From Neobacillus thermocopriae (GTDB taxonomy: Bacteria > Bacillota > Bacilli > Bacillales > Cytobacillaceae): 58,541 nt of DNA. The stretch is taken from positions 1 through 58,541 of the forward strand of contig NZ_JAAIUV010000022.1 in assembly GCF_010975035.1 (NCBI RefSeq). The letters are read 5' to 3'. The notes under the pieces were generated by a model. It did not search any database, was not told the origin of the DNA, and saw nothing but the letters and a program-made list of their open reading frames with translations. Every line of letters starts with the position of its first letter. Within the stretch, counting starts at the first letter, position 1. Positions 7,290 to 16,641 of this stretch are shown here, in pieces. Position numbers and translations under genes: made by a program.

Positions 7290-8681
7290 TTGCAGCAGTT
7301 ACGAGTCTTTAGCAAAAAAATACCCTATACATTTACCAGGTTTTATCAGCAATATCGAACATTAACCAAAGATTGCAGTCATCATGTTCTCTTAGAAAGT
7401 GGGCGTGGAGGGAGATACAGTATTGCTGCATTTCAGCCGGAGAAAATAATAATAGGTAAAAATAATAAACTTGAAATACAAGATTCAAAAGGGACTCAAA
7501 TTTTAGCTGGTAATCCACTTCATCTATTGAATGAATGGATGAGTCAGAATTATATAGAAAGGCAGGAGGGACTACCAGACTTTTTGGGTGGGGCAATTGG
7601 CTTTATAAGCTATGATTATGCCCGTTATATTGAAGACCTTCCTGAAATAGCGAAAGATGATTTACAAATGCCTGATCTTTACTTTTTCATCGTAAAGGAT
7701 TGGTTTGTTTTCGATCATGAAACAAATAATTTATGGTTACTATGTTTGGCTGAAAACGAACTGGATATCGAAGAGAGACTATCTAGATTGGAGAAACGTT
7801 GGCTCGAGGAACTGCCTTTCGAACCGAATACAATAAAGGAAACGATCGACACCAAACATTTAGAGGTATCATTGACCGAAAAAGAATTTATGGACGCAGT
7901 AACAAAAGTCCAGCAATATATTGCCCAAGGAGATGTTTTTCAGGTCAATTTGGCAGTTCGACAGTCCCAACCTATAGGAGTAAAGGCAATTGATGTGTAT
8001 GACCAATTACGAAAATTAAATCCTTCTCCATATATGGGTTATCTTCATACTCCAGATTTTCAAATTGTTAGTGGTTCACCTGAACTTTTAGTAAAAAAAT
8101 CGGGGGCACAAGTAAGTACGCGTCCAATAGCCGGTACTCGTTCCCGTGGAAAAGATAACGAAGAAGATATAAAATTGGCTAATGAACTAATTGAAAATGA
8201 AAAAGAACGTGCCGAACATATTATGCTTGTGGATCTTGAACGGAATGACCTTGGTAGGGTATGTAAATATGGAACTGTTGAGGTTAATGAATTCATGGTG
8301 CTTGAAAAATACTCACATGTGATGCACATTGTATCAAATGTTCGTGGAGAAATGTCACCGGAAAAAACAAGTATGGATCTTATTGATGCTGTTTTTCCTG
8401 GTGGTACCATCACTGGTGCACCAAAAGTGAGAACAATGGAAATCATTGAAGAACTTGAACAAGTAAGAAGGGGAATTTATACTGGCTCACTTGGTTGGAT
8501 TGGCTTTAATGGCGACTTGGAATTAAACATCATCATCCGCACCATGCTAGTAAAGGATGGTATGGCTCATGTTCAGGCTGGCGCTGGAATTGTTATTGAC
8601 TCCAATCCAAAACATGAATATAAAGAATCGTTAAAGAAAGCAACAGCATTATGGAAAGCAAAAGAAATGGCAGAAGGGTGA
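7290..8681 (+). CDS. pabB: Aminodeoxychorismate synthase component I (PabB)
   Basis: With PabA it converts chorismate and glutamine to 4-amino-4-deoxychorismate, the first step to p-aminobenzoate for folate. The 463-residue protein has the N-terminal anthranilate-synthase-I domain ([16 protein letters not shown]) and the chorismate-binding domain with [31 protein letters not shown] and [20 protein letters not shown]. The best start is TTG 7290: AGGAG sits eight bases upstream and the product then begins [13 protein letters not shown], as in B. subtilis PabB. ATG 7251 is in frame but lacks a ribosome binding site. Followed by pabA after five bases. Confidence 0.9.
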   Translation: MQQLRVFSKKIPYTFTRFYQQYRTLTKDCSHHVLLESGRGGRYSIAAFQPEKIIIGKNNKLEIQDSKGTQILAGNPLHLLNEWMSQNYIERQEGLPDFLGGAIGFISYDYARYIEDLPEIAKDDLQMPDLYFFIVKDWFVFDHETNNLWLLCLAENELDIEERLSRLEKRWLEELPFEPNTIKETIDTKHLEVSLTEKEFMDAVTKVQQYIAQGDVFQVNLAVRQSQPIGVKAIDVYDQLRKLNPSPYMGYLHTPDFQIVSGSPELLVKKSGAQVSTRPIAGTRSRGKDNEEDIKLANELIENEKERAEHIMLVDLERNDLGRVCKYGTVEVNEFMVLEKYSHVMHIVSNVRGEMSPEKTSMDLIDAVFPGGTITGAPKVRTMEIIEELEQVRRGIYTGSLGWIGFNGDLELNIIIRTMLVKDGMAHVQAGAGIVIDSNPKHEYKESLKKATALWKAKEMAEG

Positions 8682-8686
8682 ACAGC

Positions 8687-9277
8687 ATGATATTTATGAT
8701 TGATAACTACGATTCCTTTACTTTTAATTTAGTGCAATATTTAGGAGAGCTGGGGGAAGAGTTGGTCGTTAAACGTAACGACCAAATGACTATTGAAGAA
8801 ATTGCTGAATTAAATCCACAATACCTTATGATCTCACCTGGACCTTGCAGCCCAAATGAAGCAGGGATCAGTTTGCAGGCGATAAAGACTTTTGCTGGAA
8901 AAATCCCAATATTTGGTGTCTGTCTTGGACACCAGTCCATTGCTCAAGCCTTTAACGGGGAAGTGGTCCAAGCAGAAAGACTTATGCACGGAAAAACATC
9001 TGATATGTATCATGACGGAAAGACGATTTTTCAAGGTTTGCCAAATCCTTTTCCTGCAACAAGATATCACTCGTTAATTGTAAAAAGAGAGACATTGCCC
9101 GATTGTTTCGAAATATCCGCATGGACAAAGGAAGGGGAAATAATGGCCATTCGCCATAAAGAACTTCCCATTGAAGGTGTACAGTTTCATCCTGAATCTA
9201 TTATGACAACTTCAGGAAAAAAATTACTGCAAAACTTCGTCCATCATTATGGGATGGCACAAATTACTTTAGGGTAA
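8687..9277 (+). CDS. pabA: Aminodeoxychorismate synthase glutamine amidotransferase (PabA)
   Basis: Class I glutamine amidotransferase subunit, 196 residues, supplying ammonia to PabB (in Bacillus the homologous subunit is also shared with anthranilate synthase as TrpG). It shows [20 protein letters not shown] at the start, the oxyanion loop [11 protein letters not shown], the nucleophile Cys in GVCLGHQSI, and the His-Glu pair in GVQFHPESI. Start at ATG 8687 is set by AGAAGGGTG just upstream; longer in-frame starts would lie inside pabB. Confidence 0.9.
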   Translation: MIFMIDNYDSFTFNLVQYLGELGEELVVKRNDQMTIEEIAELNPQYLMISPGPCSPNEAGISLQAIKTFAGKIPIFGVCLGHQSIAQAFNGEVVQAERLMHGKTSDMYHDGKTIFQGLPNPFPATRYHSLIVKRETLPDCFEISAWTKEGEIMAIRHKELPIEGVQFHPESIMTTSGKKLLQNFVHHYGMAQITLG

Positions 9278-9283
9278 ACGGCT

Positions 9284-10144
9284 ATGTATCTGTATTTGAA
9301 TGGATCTTTTATCAAGAAAGAAGAGGCCTTTATATCACCGTATGATCATGGATTTTTATATGGAATAGGGCTATTTGAAACGTTTCGGGTCTATGATGGA
9401 CATCCTTTTCTGCTGGATGACCATTTGGCCCGCCTGAATCATGGATTGGCCGAATGGAATATCCATTATCGTTTTGAAAGGGAGAGTATCTTTCAAATAC
9501 TCCAAGAGCTACTTAATATAAACGGTCTTAAAAATGCTTATATCCGTTTAAATGTATCTGCGGGAATTGGAGATATCGGATTACAGATGGAACCTTACAC
9601 GGAACCTAATATTATTATTTTTCCAAAATCGCTCCCCCCTGCTGGTGAAATGACAGAGAAAAAAGCCATTACATTAAAGCTTAAGCGAAATACACCAGAA
9701 GGAAAAGAAAGGCTTAAATCGCATCATTTTATGAATAATATTTTGGCTAAAAGAGAAATTGGAAATTCGGGTGACATTGAAGGAATATTTTTAACTGAAG
9801 AAGGTAAGATTGCTGAGGGAATTGTTTCTAACGTTTTTTGGAAAAAAGGAAATGGTTTATATACACCTGCTCTTAGTACAGGCATACTTAATGGCATCAC
9901 TCGGCAATTTCTAATGGAATTAGCAAGACAAAAAGGTTATAACGTTCAGGAAGGACATTATTCTATAGAGGATGTACTTCAGGCAGAAGAAATGTTTGTA
10001 ACAAACTCCATTCAGGAAATTGTTCCGATAACTAAATTTGATAGACAAGTATTTCCCGGCAAATCTGGTGCATTCGTACAGCAGCTCCATTATGACTATC
10101 GCAGGTATAGTAAATATCTCTGGTCAAGACTGTATCTAAGCTAA
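9284..10144 (+). CDS. pabC: Aminodeoxychorismate lyase (PabC)
   Basis: PLP fold-type IV enzyme of 286 residues that releases pyruvate from aminodeoxychorismate to give p-aminobenzoate. It starts MYLYLNGSFIKKEEA and contains SPYDHGFLYGIGLFETFRVYDG, the lysine-bearing segment LKSHHFMNNILAKRE and the late block EGKIAEGIVSNVFWKKG, followed by TPALSTGILNGITR. It follows pabA by six bases, completing a pabB-pabA-pabC operon. In B. subtilis this operon continues into sul, folB and folK; here it ends at a terminator. Confidence 0.9.
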   Translation: MYLYLNGSFIKKEEAFISPYDHGFLYGIGLFETFRVYDGHPFLLDDHLARLNHGLAEWNIHYRFERESIFQILQELLNINGLKNAYIRLNVSAGIGDIGLQMEPYTEPNIIIFPKSLPPAGEMTEKKAITLKLKRNTPEGKERLKSHHFMNNILAKREIGNSGDIEGIFLTEEGKIAEGIVSNVFWKKGNGLYTPALSTGILNGITRQFLMELARQKGYNVQEGHYSIEDVLQAEEMFVTNSIQEIVPITKFDRQVFPGKSGAFVQQLHYDYRRYSKYLWSRLYLS

Positions 10145-10179
10145 TAAATAAGAGAATAGAGAAGCCGGGACCTTATTCA

Positions 10180-10212
10180 AAGCCCCTGTTCATTGATTGA
10201 ACGGGGGCTTAC
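10180..10212. terminator. Terminator between pabC and yczE-like gene
   Basis: AAGCCCCTGTTCA pairs with TGAACGGGGGCTT across a five-base loop. It lies between convergent genes and may serve both; neither side has a strong T-run. Confidence 0.65.
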
Positions 10213-10213
10213 A

Positions 10214-10858
10214 TCATTTAATTAAAGCGATCCCTTCTTTGTCTTTGCATCGTTTCTTATTCCTCATTTCGACAACAAGATGAAAAATCTTTAACGAAAA
10301 CTGAAAAACAGGACTTTGGATAAATGTATATATAAAAGTGGCAATAAAGACAGGTCCGCCTAATAGAAAGCCGATTAGTAATACGATGCTCTCGACAACG
10401 ATGCGTGCTTGGCTAACCGATAACCGTGTTTTTTCAGAAATGGAAAGCATAAACCCGTCTCGGGGACCAGCTCCAATCCCTGCTGCAACATACATTCCCC
10501 CACCAATTCCTGTTATCACAATGCCAGAGAGAAGAATGATATAATCGATCCATGTGTTCGTGGCTTTTGGCAAAATATCAAGAAATAGAAAGAAGTCCAT
10601 AATAGGCCCAATACTTATGGCGTTTATAAAAGTTCCAATATTAATATATTTTCGAGCAGTAAAATAAGAAAAAACTATAAGCACTAATCCGCAAATTACT
10701 CCCCAAGTCCCAATGGTTAAACCAAAATGTTGATAAAGAGCAACATTTAACACTTCCCATGGATGAAGGCCAAGAAATTTTACTTTAACGGCAATTGCAT
10801 TTCCAAGACCGAATAGGGTTAATCCTGTAAAAAATATAAAGTACCGAAACCCTTTCAA
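10214..10858 (-). CDS. YczE/YyaS/YitT family membrane protein
   Basis: Integral membrane protein of 214 residues with about five to six helices (FRYFIFFTGLTLFGLGNAIAV; LTIGTWGVICGLVLIVFSYF; WIDYIILLSGIVITGIGGGMYVAAGIG). GAGPRDGFMLSISEK is typical of the YczE group. The TTG at 10858 is chosen because GGGGG stands eight bases ahead and the length then matches B. subtilis YczE. YczE is linked there to activity of peptide and polyketide synthetases, but its biochemical role is not established and no such cluster is in this window. Confidence 0.72.
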   Translation of the reverse strand: MKGFRYFIFFTGLTLFGLGNAIAVKVKFLGLHPWEVLNVALYQHFGLTIGTWGVICGLVLIVFSYFTARKYINIGTFINAISIGPIMDFFLFLDILPKATNTWIDYIILLSGIVITGIGGGMYVAAGIGAGPRDGFMLSISEKTRLSVSQARIVVESIVLLIGFLLGGPVFIATFIYTFIQSPVFQFSLKIFHLVVEMRNKKRCKDKEGIALIK

Positions 10859-11041
10859 TGGTATTACCCCCAAATCGCAAACAACTATTAGAATATTACC
10901 ATCTATCTTAATTGAAAGAATGTTTATAATCAATAATTAGATAGAAGGCTAGAATCTCCCTCAATGGACTGATATAATCTGAATTACATAAATATTATTT
11001 CAATAGAATATTGGATTAAAATATTAGTTGGAGGATATACC

Positions 11042-12226
11042 ATGATATTTACAGCTTCAGAAAAATTACAAAAATTGTCTTCGAGTATTTTTCAAGAGGT
11101 GGCAAACCGTAAACAAGAAGCAATGAATAAGGGTAAAGATGTAATCGATTTAAGTGTAGGAAGCCCTGATTTTCCACCACCACCGTTTGTTATTGACACG
11201 CTATTAACGTATACAATGGATCCAAAGAATTATGGTTATACACTTAAAGGTATTCCAGAATTTCATGAAGCGGTTACATATTTTTACAAACAGCGGTATT
11301 CGGTTCATTTGGATGCAAAGAAGGAAGTTCTTCAATTGATGGGATCTCAGGATGGTTTAGCACACTTAGCAACGGCAATGATTAATCCAGGAGATTATGT
11401 ACTGGTTCCAGATCCAGGTTATCCAATCTATGAAGGTAGTGTAACCATTGCAGGTGGGAGCATTTATCCTATGCCACTTCGGTCAGAGAATAGGTTTTTG
11501 CCAAAATTGGAGGAAATCCCTGAGGAGATCATTCAAAAAACAAAGATGATGATCTTAAGTTATCCTGGAAACCCAGTTACAGCAATCGCTGATGAATGCT
11601 TCTTTGAAGAAGTTGTGGCTTTTGCTAAACGCCATCAAATACTTGTTGTCCATGATTTTGCCTATTCGGAATTAATATATGACGGTCATCCACAAATTAG
11701 CTTTTTATCTGTACCAGGAGCAAAAGAGGTTGGAATTGAATTTAATTCCCTTTCCAAGACTTTTAATATGGCAGGTTGTCGAATTGGTTATGCCGTTGGG
11801 AATGAACATGTCATTTCAATCCTCGCTTCTTTTAAGTCACATATCGATTATGGAGTCTTTTATCCAATCCAAAAAGCGGCATCTAAAGCATTAACATCGG
11901 ATTTCGATTACTTGAAAGGTCAAGTAAAAGAATATGAAAGACGAAGAGATGTACTTGTGGAGGGACTAAGAAAAAGTGGCTGGGAAGTGGAAAAATCGCC
12001 GGCAACCATGTTTGTTTGGGCTAAAATCCCTCAAGGTTGGACTTCTCGGCAATTTGCCTTTGAATTAATTGACCGTGCAGGAGTAGCAGTCATTCCAGGT
12101 GATGCTTTTGGAAAGCAAGGGGAAGGCTATGTGCGTATTGCATTAGTACAGCCTACTAAAACTCTTCAAGAAGCTGCGGAACGGATTCAAGCCTTTTTAG
12201 CGAATTGTTCTATTCATAACAAATAA
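11042..12226 (+). CDS. LL-diaminopimelate aminotransferase-like PLP enzyme
   Basis: Fold-type I (class I/II) aminotransferase of 394 residues. It has the substrate-entry region SVGSPDFPPPP, a VLVPDPGYPIYEG block, the PLP-lysine loop SLSKTFNMAGCRIGYAVGN and the C-terminal arginine segment GEGYVRIALVQP. It resembles DapL-like enzymes and is clearly related to MtnE (29456), so substrates could be LL-diaminopimelate or other amino acids. The usual NPTG motif reads NPVTA here (SYPGNPVTAIA), an uncommon variant. Good GGAGG ribosome binding site; single gene with its own terminator. The substrate assignment is uncertain, the class is not. Confidence 0.72.
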   Translation: MIFTASEKLQKLSSSIFQEVANRKQEAMNKGKDVIDLSVGSPDFPPPPFVIDTLLTYTMDPKNYGYTLKGIPEFHEAVTYFYKQRYSVHLDAKKEVLQLMGSQDGLAHLATAMINPGDYVLVPDPGYPIYEGSVTIAGGSIYPMPLRSENRFLPKLEEIPEEIIQKTKMMILSYPGNPVTAIADECFFEEVVAFAKRHQILVVHDFAYSELIYDGHPQISFLSVPGAKEVGIEFNSLSKTFNMAGCRIGYAVGNEHVISILASFKSHIDYGVFYPIQKAASKALTSDFDYLKGQVKEYERRRDVLVEGLRKSGWEVEKSPATMFVWAKIPQGWTSRQFAFELIDRAGVAVIPGDAFGKQGEGYVRIALVQPTKTLQEAAERIQAFLANCSIHNK

Positions 12227-12240
12227 AACATATATTATTT

Positions 12241-12273
12241 AAGGCCTTCAAAAATTAGGAGGTCTTTTATTTT
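12241..12273 (+). terminator. Terminator after the aminotransferase gene
   Basis: AAGGCCTTC and GGAGGTCTT form a stem with two G-U pairs, followed by a T-rich tail. Confidence 0.5.
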
Positions 12274-12293
12274 GAAAAGAAATGAGGGAAGCT

Positions 12294-12743
12294 ATGCCAA
12301 TTGGAATACACCAGCTGGATCTTGAACTGCCGATTGATGTAATTTGGGAGTTTGTGAAGGATATGGATAATTGGGCTCCACTTGTTCCTAACTATTTGCA
12401 CCATGAAAAAATAACTGAGCGAAAGTCCATATGGGAATTTAAAAGCGATATTGGTCTATTGAAAAAGAAGATAAGTTTGTATATTGATATTGTGGAATGG
12501 AAAGAGCCGACTAGGGTAAGATTTGTATTAACAGGAAAAAGTGAAAAGTATTCTGGCCAGGGGTATTTTGAGGCAAATGCTATAAATGTAAATAAAACAA
12601 GGCTAACTGGTTTTCTTGAAATGAACGTAAACGGAATGATAGGCTCTTCTTTAAATTCTAAGTTGGAAGCCGTTCTGCCTGAAATGATCAAAGAAATGGC
12701 AACATCAATATCTTCAAAGCTTCTTGAAATGAAATCTAGGTAA
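12294..12743 (+). CDS. SRPBCC / CoxG-like protein
   Basis: A 149-residue protein of the START-like SRPBCC fold, closest to the CoxG (carbon monoxide dehydrogenase subunit G) group: LPIDVIWEFVKDMDNWAPLVPNY near the start and a C-terminal amphipathic helix (LPEMIKEMATSISSKLLEM). Such proteins bind hydrophobic ligands in a deep cavity; no CO dehydrogenase genes are nearby, so the name does not imply that function. ATG 12294 is chosen because GAGGGAAG precedes it closely; ATG 12282 lacks a ribosome binding site. Own terminator downstream. Confidence 0.65.
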   Translation: MPIGIHQLDLELPIDVIWEFVKDMDNWAPLVPNYLHHEKITERKSIWEFKSDIGLLKKKISLYIDIVEWKEPTRVRFVLTGKSEKYSGQGYFEANAINVNKTRLTGFLEMNVNGMIGSSLNSKLEAVLPEMIKEMATSISSKLLEMKSR

Positions 12744-12750
12744 TATCTAA

Positions 12751-12774
12751 CCTGCAGCAGCAGGTTTTTTTTTT
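12751..12774 (+). terminator. Terminator after SRPBCC gene
   Basis: CCTGC, loop AGCA, GCAGG and a run of ten T residues. Confidence 0.85.
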
Positions 12775-13022
12775 GCAAAGAATGACTCTTTTAATGTAAT
12801 ATGTTTAACAAATTTATAGGGTATGTAATAAAACTACTTTTAATAAACAAAGGCACTTTAATGAAAAGTAACAGGAACAGAGTATGGCTATTCATATTTC
12901 TTCAGATCCAACATGGGGCAGTAAATCCTAAAAGTTATGTATAATTATTCTTGCCAATGATACTTGTAAATGAGAAAATAAAAAAGTTGAATTATTGGAA
13001 AAAAGTTAGGAGTTTTTTTGAT

Positions 13023-13853
13023 ATGGATTTTCTTATGATTTTAAAAGCTATTATTTTAGGTCTTGTAGAAGGATTAACAGAATTTGCTCCTGTATCATCA
13101 ACTGGTCATATGATTATCGTAGATGACATGTGGCTTCAATCAGAAAATTTTCTAACTAAACATGGGGCAAATACATTCAAAGTAGTAATCCAATTGGGCT
13201 CGATTTTAGCCGTGGTTGTTACTTTTAAGGATCGCTTTATTAACTTATTAAGTTTTGGTCGTTTTAGCCCTGAAACAAATCAGGGGAAGGGAAGGTTAAA
13301 GCTTTCTCAGATTATCGTTGGGCTAATTCCAGCAGGGGTTTTAGGCGTGCTATTTGAAGATTATATTGACGAATATCTATTTTCAACAAAAACCGTATTA
13401 GTTGGACTAGTTATCGGTGCTATCTTTATGATCGTTGCTGATTTTTTCGGACCGAAGAATCCTAAAACCAAGACTGTTGATGAAATTTCATATAAACAAG
13501 CATTTTTAGTTGGTTTAATTCAATGTTTCTCCTTATGGCCAGGGTTTTCACGTTCGGGTTCCACGATCTCTGGCGGGGTTCTAGTGGGAATGAGTCACCG
13601 TGTGGCAGCTGATTTTACATTTATTATGGCGGTGCCGATTATGGCTGGTGCAAGCTTCCTCTCACTATTAAGTAATTGGGAATACATATCCTTGGATGCA
13701 TTACCTGTGTTTATCGCCGGATTTATCAGTGCATTTGTTTTTGCATTGCTTTCCATCCGCTTTTTCTTAAAATTGATTAATAAGGTAAAGCTTGTACCTT
13801 TTGCTATATATCGAATTGTACTTGCAGTCATCATTTATTTTGTATTTCTTTAA
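13023..13853 (+). CDS. uppP: Undecaprenyl-diphosphatase UppP/BacA
   Basis: Membrane phosphatase of 276 residues that recycles undecaprenyl diphosphate to the monophosphate carrier for peptidoglycan and teichoic acid synthesis; excess gives bacitracin resistance. The two active-site segments are present: EGLTEFAPVSSTGHM near the N-terminus and GFSRSGSTISGGVLVGMS in the middle. About seven to eight hydrophobic helices. ATG 13023 has TAGGAG ten bases upstream and gives the usual N-terminus; in-frame ATG 12951 would add 24 unusual residues without a ribosome binding site. Terminator downstream. Confidence 0.9.
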   Translation: MDFLMILKAIILGLVEGLTEFAPVSSTGHMIIVDDMWLQSENFLTKHGANTFKVVIQLGSILAVVVTFKDRFINLLSFGRFSPETNQGKGRLKLSQIIVGLIPAGVLGVLFEDYIDEYLFSTKTVLVGLVIGAIFMIVADFFGPKNPKTKTVDEISYKQAFLVGLIQCFSLWPGFSRSGSTISGGVLVGMSHRVAADFTFIMAVPIMAGASFLSLLSNWEYISLDALPVFIAGFISAFVFALLSIRFFLKLINKVKLVPFAIYRIVLAVIIYFVFL

Positions 13854-13870
13854 TAAATAGTAATGCTAAG

Positions 13871-13911
13871 AACTCAGATAGCTTGTGTAAGCTATTTGGG
13901 TTCTTTTTTAT
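13871..13911 (+). terminator. Terminator of uppP
   Basis: AACTCAGATAGCTT pairs imperfectly with AAGCTATTTGGGTT across GTGT, followed by a T-run. Confidence 0.8.
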
Positions 13912-14205
13912 AAATAAAATAAGAAATTTTGCTGACTTTGAGAATGTATAGTGGAAATATTCTAGCTACAAAACGCTTTACACTTCGCCCTATGATTAGT
14001 CAACAGAAATTTTCTTCCGGCTCCTTGTATTTCTTCCTCTCTATTGGAGTGCACTAAAAAAAGGCTACATCAGCAAAAGCATGGTACGACTTGCGCTTTC
14101 AAATATAAAAGATGGGCTTATCTCCTTTTTTCATATCTGGGTAATAGGGATATACGTCTATTGCACATTTTTATCTAGGTGAATAGGATATATAGAATTT
14201 AAAAA
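13912..14205. other. Intergenic region, no gene seen
   Basis: No frame with a credible ribosome binding site. It must hold the promoter of the two YjcZ genes. An AT-rich GGATATATAGA lies at about 14186-14197 but I cannot assign it to a particular sporulation sigma factor. Confidence 0.3.
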
Positions 14206-14220
14206 AGGAGGTAATGTTAA

Positions 14221-14322
14221 ATGTCAGGTGCACAAGGTGGATACGGAGCAGGCTTTGCGCTAATCGTTGTACTGTTTATTTTGTTAATTATTGTTGGAGC
14301 TTCTTGGGGAGGATTTTATTAA
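14221..14322 (+). CDS. YjcZ-family sporulation microprotein (copy 1)
   Basis: A 33-residue protein: a glycine-rich start (MSGAQGGYGAG), one hydrophobic helix ([16 protein letters not shown]) and a short tail (SWGGFY). This is the YjcZ/SscA pattern; B. subtilis SscA is a small spore protein needed for proper coat assembly. An AAGGAGGT ribosome binding site stands nine bases before the ATG. It is followed 24 bases later by a paralogue sharing almost the same helix, so the pair probably arose by tandem duplication. Confidence 0.8.
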   Translation: MSGAQGGYGAGFALIVVLFILLIIVGASWGGFY

Positions 14323-14346
14323 TATTTATCTAAGGAGGTAATAAAT

Positions 14347-14478
14347 ATGGCATTTGGCTACGGATGCTTTGGTGGTTACGGTTATGGTGGTTTTGGCTAT
14401 GGATATGGCTATGGTTTCACATTAATCGTAGTATTGTTTATCCTATTAATTATTGTTGGAGCAGCTTGTTACTATTAA
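14347..14478 (+). CDS. YjcZ-family sporulation microprotein (copy 2)
   Basis: A 43-residue paralogue of the preceding gene. Its N-terminus is expanded by Gly-Tyr repeats ([20 protein letters not shown]), followed by the hydrophobic helix [16 protein letters not shown], nearly identical to copy 1, and the tail ACYY. Strong AAGGAGGT ribosome binding site. Gly-Tyr-rich tails are frequent in coat and exosporium proteins, so a spore envelope location is likely but inferred. A strong hairpin follows. Confidence 0.8.
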   Translation: MAFGYGCFGGYGYGGFGYGYGYGFTLIVVLFILLIIVGAACYY

Positions 14479-14495
14479 TAAAATGTAATTGTAGT

Positions 14496-14522
14496 AACCC
14501 GCTTGGATTTCCAAGCGGGTTT
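14496..14522. terminator. Terminator between YjcZ pair and FtsH-like gene
   Basis: AACCCGCTTGGA and TCCAAGCGGGTT form a 12-pair stem between convergent genes; the T-run is short on both strands. Confidence 0.7.
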
Positions 14523-14527
14523 AAAAA

Positions 14528-16267
14528 TTAAATACAAGATGCCTTTTTATTTACCGATCCCCAAACAATTTCTTCAACTTCATGACCTTCTAATGTTTCT
14601 TTTCTTAATAAGCTATCTACTAATTTTTGGTATTGATTCTGATGGGTTTTTATAAGATATTCTGCTTTTTCCAAACCTTTTGCAAATAATTCCTGCATTT
14701 TTGCCTCTTTTTCTTGTTTGCTGAATGTTAAGGTGAATCCATTTTCTAACATTCCGATATCAACCATTTGTTCAATTATTTGTTTTGCCTGTTGAACATC
14801 CCCGCTTACACCAATACTATGTTCTCCTAGGAACATTCTTTCTGCTGTACCACCAGCTAATACCATCGCAATTCGATCTAACAAATCGCTTGTTGTCGAT
14901 AAATGAAGCTCTTTTGGAATAGGTGCTACATATCCAAGTGCATCACCTCGAGGAATGATGGTTGCTTTTCTAACAGATCCAGGCTTTGTGAGTGAAGCGA
15001 CAAGGGCATGTCCTGCCTCATGAATCGCTACACGATGCTTTATTCTTGGGTCATTGAGTGACCGGGAAGTACTTCCTAAGATGGTTCGATCAAGTGCATA
15101 GTCCAGATCTTGTTTTTCAATTTGATCATGACCATTGTGAATAGCCCGTCTACTTGCCGTTTCAAAAAGCGAATGAAGTTCGGCACCCGAAAATCCAGAG
15201 GTACTTTCAGCTAAATCGTCTAACGAAGAGAGTACTTCAGTGGAAAGGGATTTTCCTTTCGTATGAATGTCGATAATTTCCCTTCTTCCTTTCGTATCAG
15301 GAAGAGGAACGTGGAAAGTGAAATCGATTCTTCCTGGGCGGAGAAAGGCTTCATCAAGCATATCCTTTCGGTTGGTTGCAGCAATAAACAAAATTCCGTC
15401 ATTAGAATGTCCTCCATCCAATTGAACGAGAAGTTCGGTTAATGTTTTTTCACTTTCCTCTCCACCGTGTAGTTTACGTTTTCCGGCAAGAGCATCCACT
15501 TCATCAATAAAAATAACTGCTGGATTATGCTTTCTTGCTGCTTGGAATAATGATCGAACTCTGCTTGCACCGACACCAACGAATAATTCATTAAAAGCAG
15601 CTCCGCTCGTTGAAAAGAAGGAAGCGTTTAACTCATTAGCAATGGCTTGAGCAAGTAGTGTTTTTCCAGTTCCAGGAGGTCCATATAATAAGATTCCTTT
15701 CGGTGGTTTAATTCCTAGTTTTTGAGCACGTTTTGTATCTTTTAAGATTGTAAGTGTTTGTTGAATTTCTTCTTTCATTTCGTCACTAAGACCACCAACA
15801 TTTTTTAAACTAATAGATGGTAAAGGACGTGGCTTGGCTACACTATTTTTCATAGAATTAGTAAGACCAATACCGCCTTTTGTTTTTTGCAATGTAAATG
15901 CAATTCCTGCCAATAAAAGAATGATTCCCCCTAGCAACCATTTGCCATAGCGGCTACTTGAGGAATAGGAGTAATGGATATTATATTTCTCTACTAGTTT
16001 ATCAACCATTTGGCTGTTAGGCGGTACATGAGAGATATATTTATAATTTCCGGCCTCTAAGTAGAGGGTACCATCTGCTTGTTCAGTTAATGTCACCGTT
16101 TTCCCATTTTGTTTTTGAACGATTTTTTCGACTGATGAATAGGGGATAGAAATCTCTTTATGATTATATTGGACGAACCAAATGATACCTGCAACGACCA
16201 CAATAAACGCTGCCAACAGCGGAATAAATACCGAAATGGTCTTCTTTTTACTATCTTTCAATGCCAT
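14528..16267 (-). CDS. FtsH-like AAA+ zinc metalloprotease (paralogue)
   Basis: Membrane-bound ATP-dependent protease of 579 residues. Two N-terminal membrane helices (about 11-33 and 112-128) flank a small extracytoplasmic domain. The AAA module has Walker A GPPGTGKT (about 196), pore loop LFVGVGASRVRSLF, Walker B VIFIDEVDAL and the second region of homology (RPGRIDF). The M41 protease has the zinc site HEAGH (about 416) and a late Asp in SGDVQQAK. It is shorter than typical FtsH (about 640) with a compact N-terminal domain and a reduced tail, so it is probably a second, specialised copy. ATG 16267 or TTG 16261 follows GGAGGAGG; the ATG at 16297 has no ribosome binding site. Confidence 0.85.
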   Translation of the reverse strand: MALKDSKKKTISVFIPLLAAFIVVVAGIIWFVQYNHKEISIPYSSVEKIVQKQNGKTVTLTEQADGTLYLEAGNYKYISHVPPNSQMVDKLVEKYNIHYSYSSSSRYGKWLLGGIILLLAGIAFTLQKTKGGIGLTNSMKNSVAKPRPLPSISLKNVGGLSDEMKEEIQQTLTILKDTKRAQKLGIKPPKGILLYGPPGTGKTLLAQAIANELNASFFSTSGAAFNELFVGVGASRVRSLFQAARKHNPAVIFIDEVDALAGKRKLHGGEESEKTLTELLVQLDGGHSNDGILFIAATNRKDMLDEAFLRPGRIDFTFHVPLPDTKGRREIIDIHTKGKSLSTEVLSSLDDLAESTSGFSGAELHSLFETASRRAIHNGHDQIEKQDLDYALDRTILGSTSRSLNDPRIKHRVAIHEAGHALVASLTKPGSVRKATIIPRGDALGYVAPIPKELHLSTTSDLLDRIAMVLAGGTAERMFLGEHSIGVSGDVQQAKQIIEQMVDIGMLENGFTLTFSKQEKEAKMQELFAKGLEKAEYLIKTHQNQYQKLVDSLLRKETLEGHEVEEIVWGSVNKKASCI

Positions 16268-16297
16268 CCTCCTCCATTCGATTCGTACTATATCCAT

Positions 16298-16592
16298 TAT
16301 AAAGTGATTTCCAGAAAAATGGGGGTGGGAATGAATGGGAATGAAATTTGAGAGTGATTAGTAGTTAACTTTGTATCTTGTCTGGTCATCTACTTTTGAC
16401 AAAAGAAAATACACGAAAAGCATAATTATTTATATGAAAAATAAGTAACAACTTCAAAAAAGATGAATTCGTGAGGAAAATAACAGAGGAAGTTTTGTAT
16501 TATGTTTCCTAAAATTTGAAAAAGTGGGGTTGTTAAACAAGGAGAATGTACTTCTTCGAGTAAATACAACCAATAATATCTAAATGAAAAAA
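16298..16592. other. Intergenic region, no gene seen
   Basis: AT-rich, no credible open frame on either strand. It should contain the leftward promoter for the FtsH-like gene; I could not pick one with confidence. Confidence 0.3.
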
Positions 16593-16625
16593 GCTGAGCC
16601 CTAAAAAGTCATCTAAAGGGTCAGC
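16593..16625 (-). terminator. Terminator of the 86-aa protein gene
   Basis: On the minus strand GCTGACCCTTTAGA and its imperfect partner (GGGCTCAGC arm) form a hairpin followed by TTTTTTC. Confidence 0.75.
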
Positions 16626-16641
16626 ATCTTTTCATTCAAAA

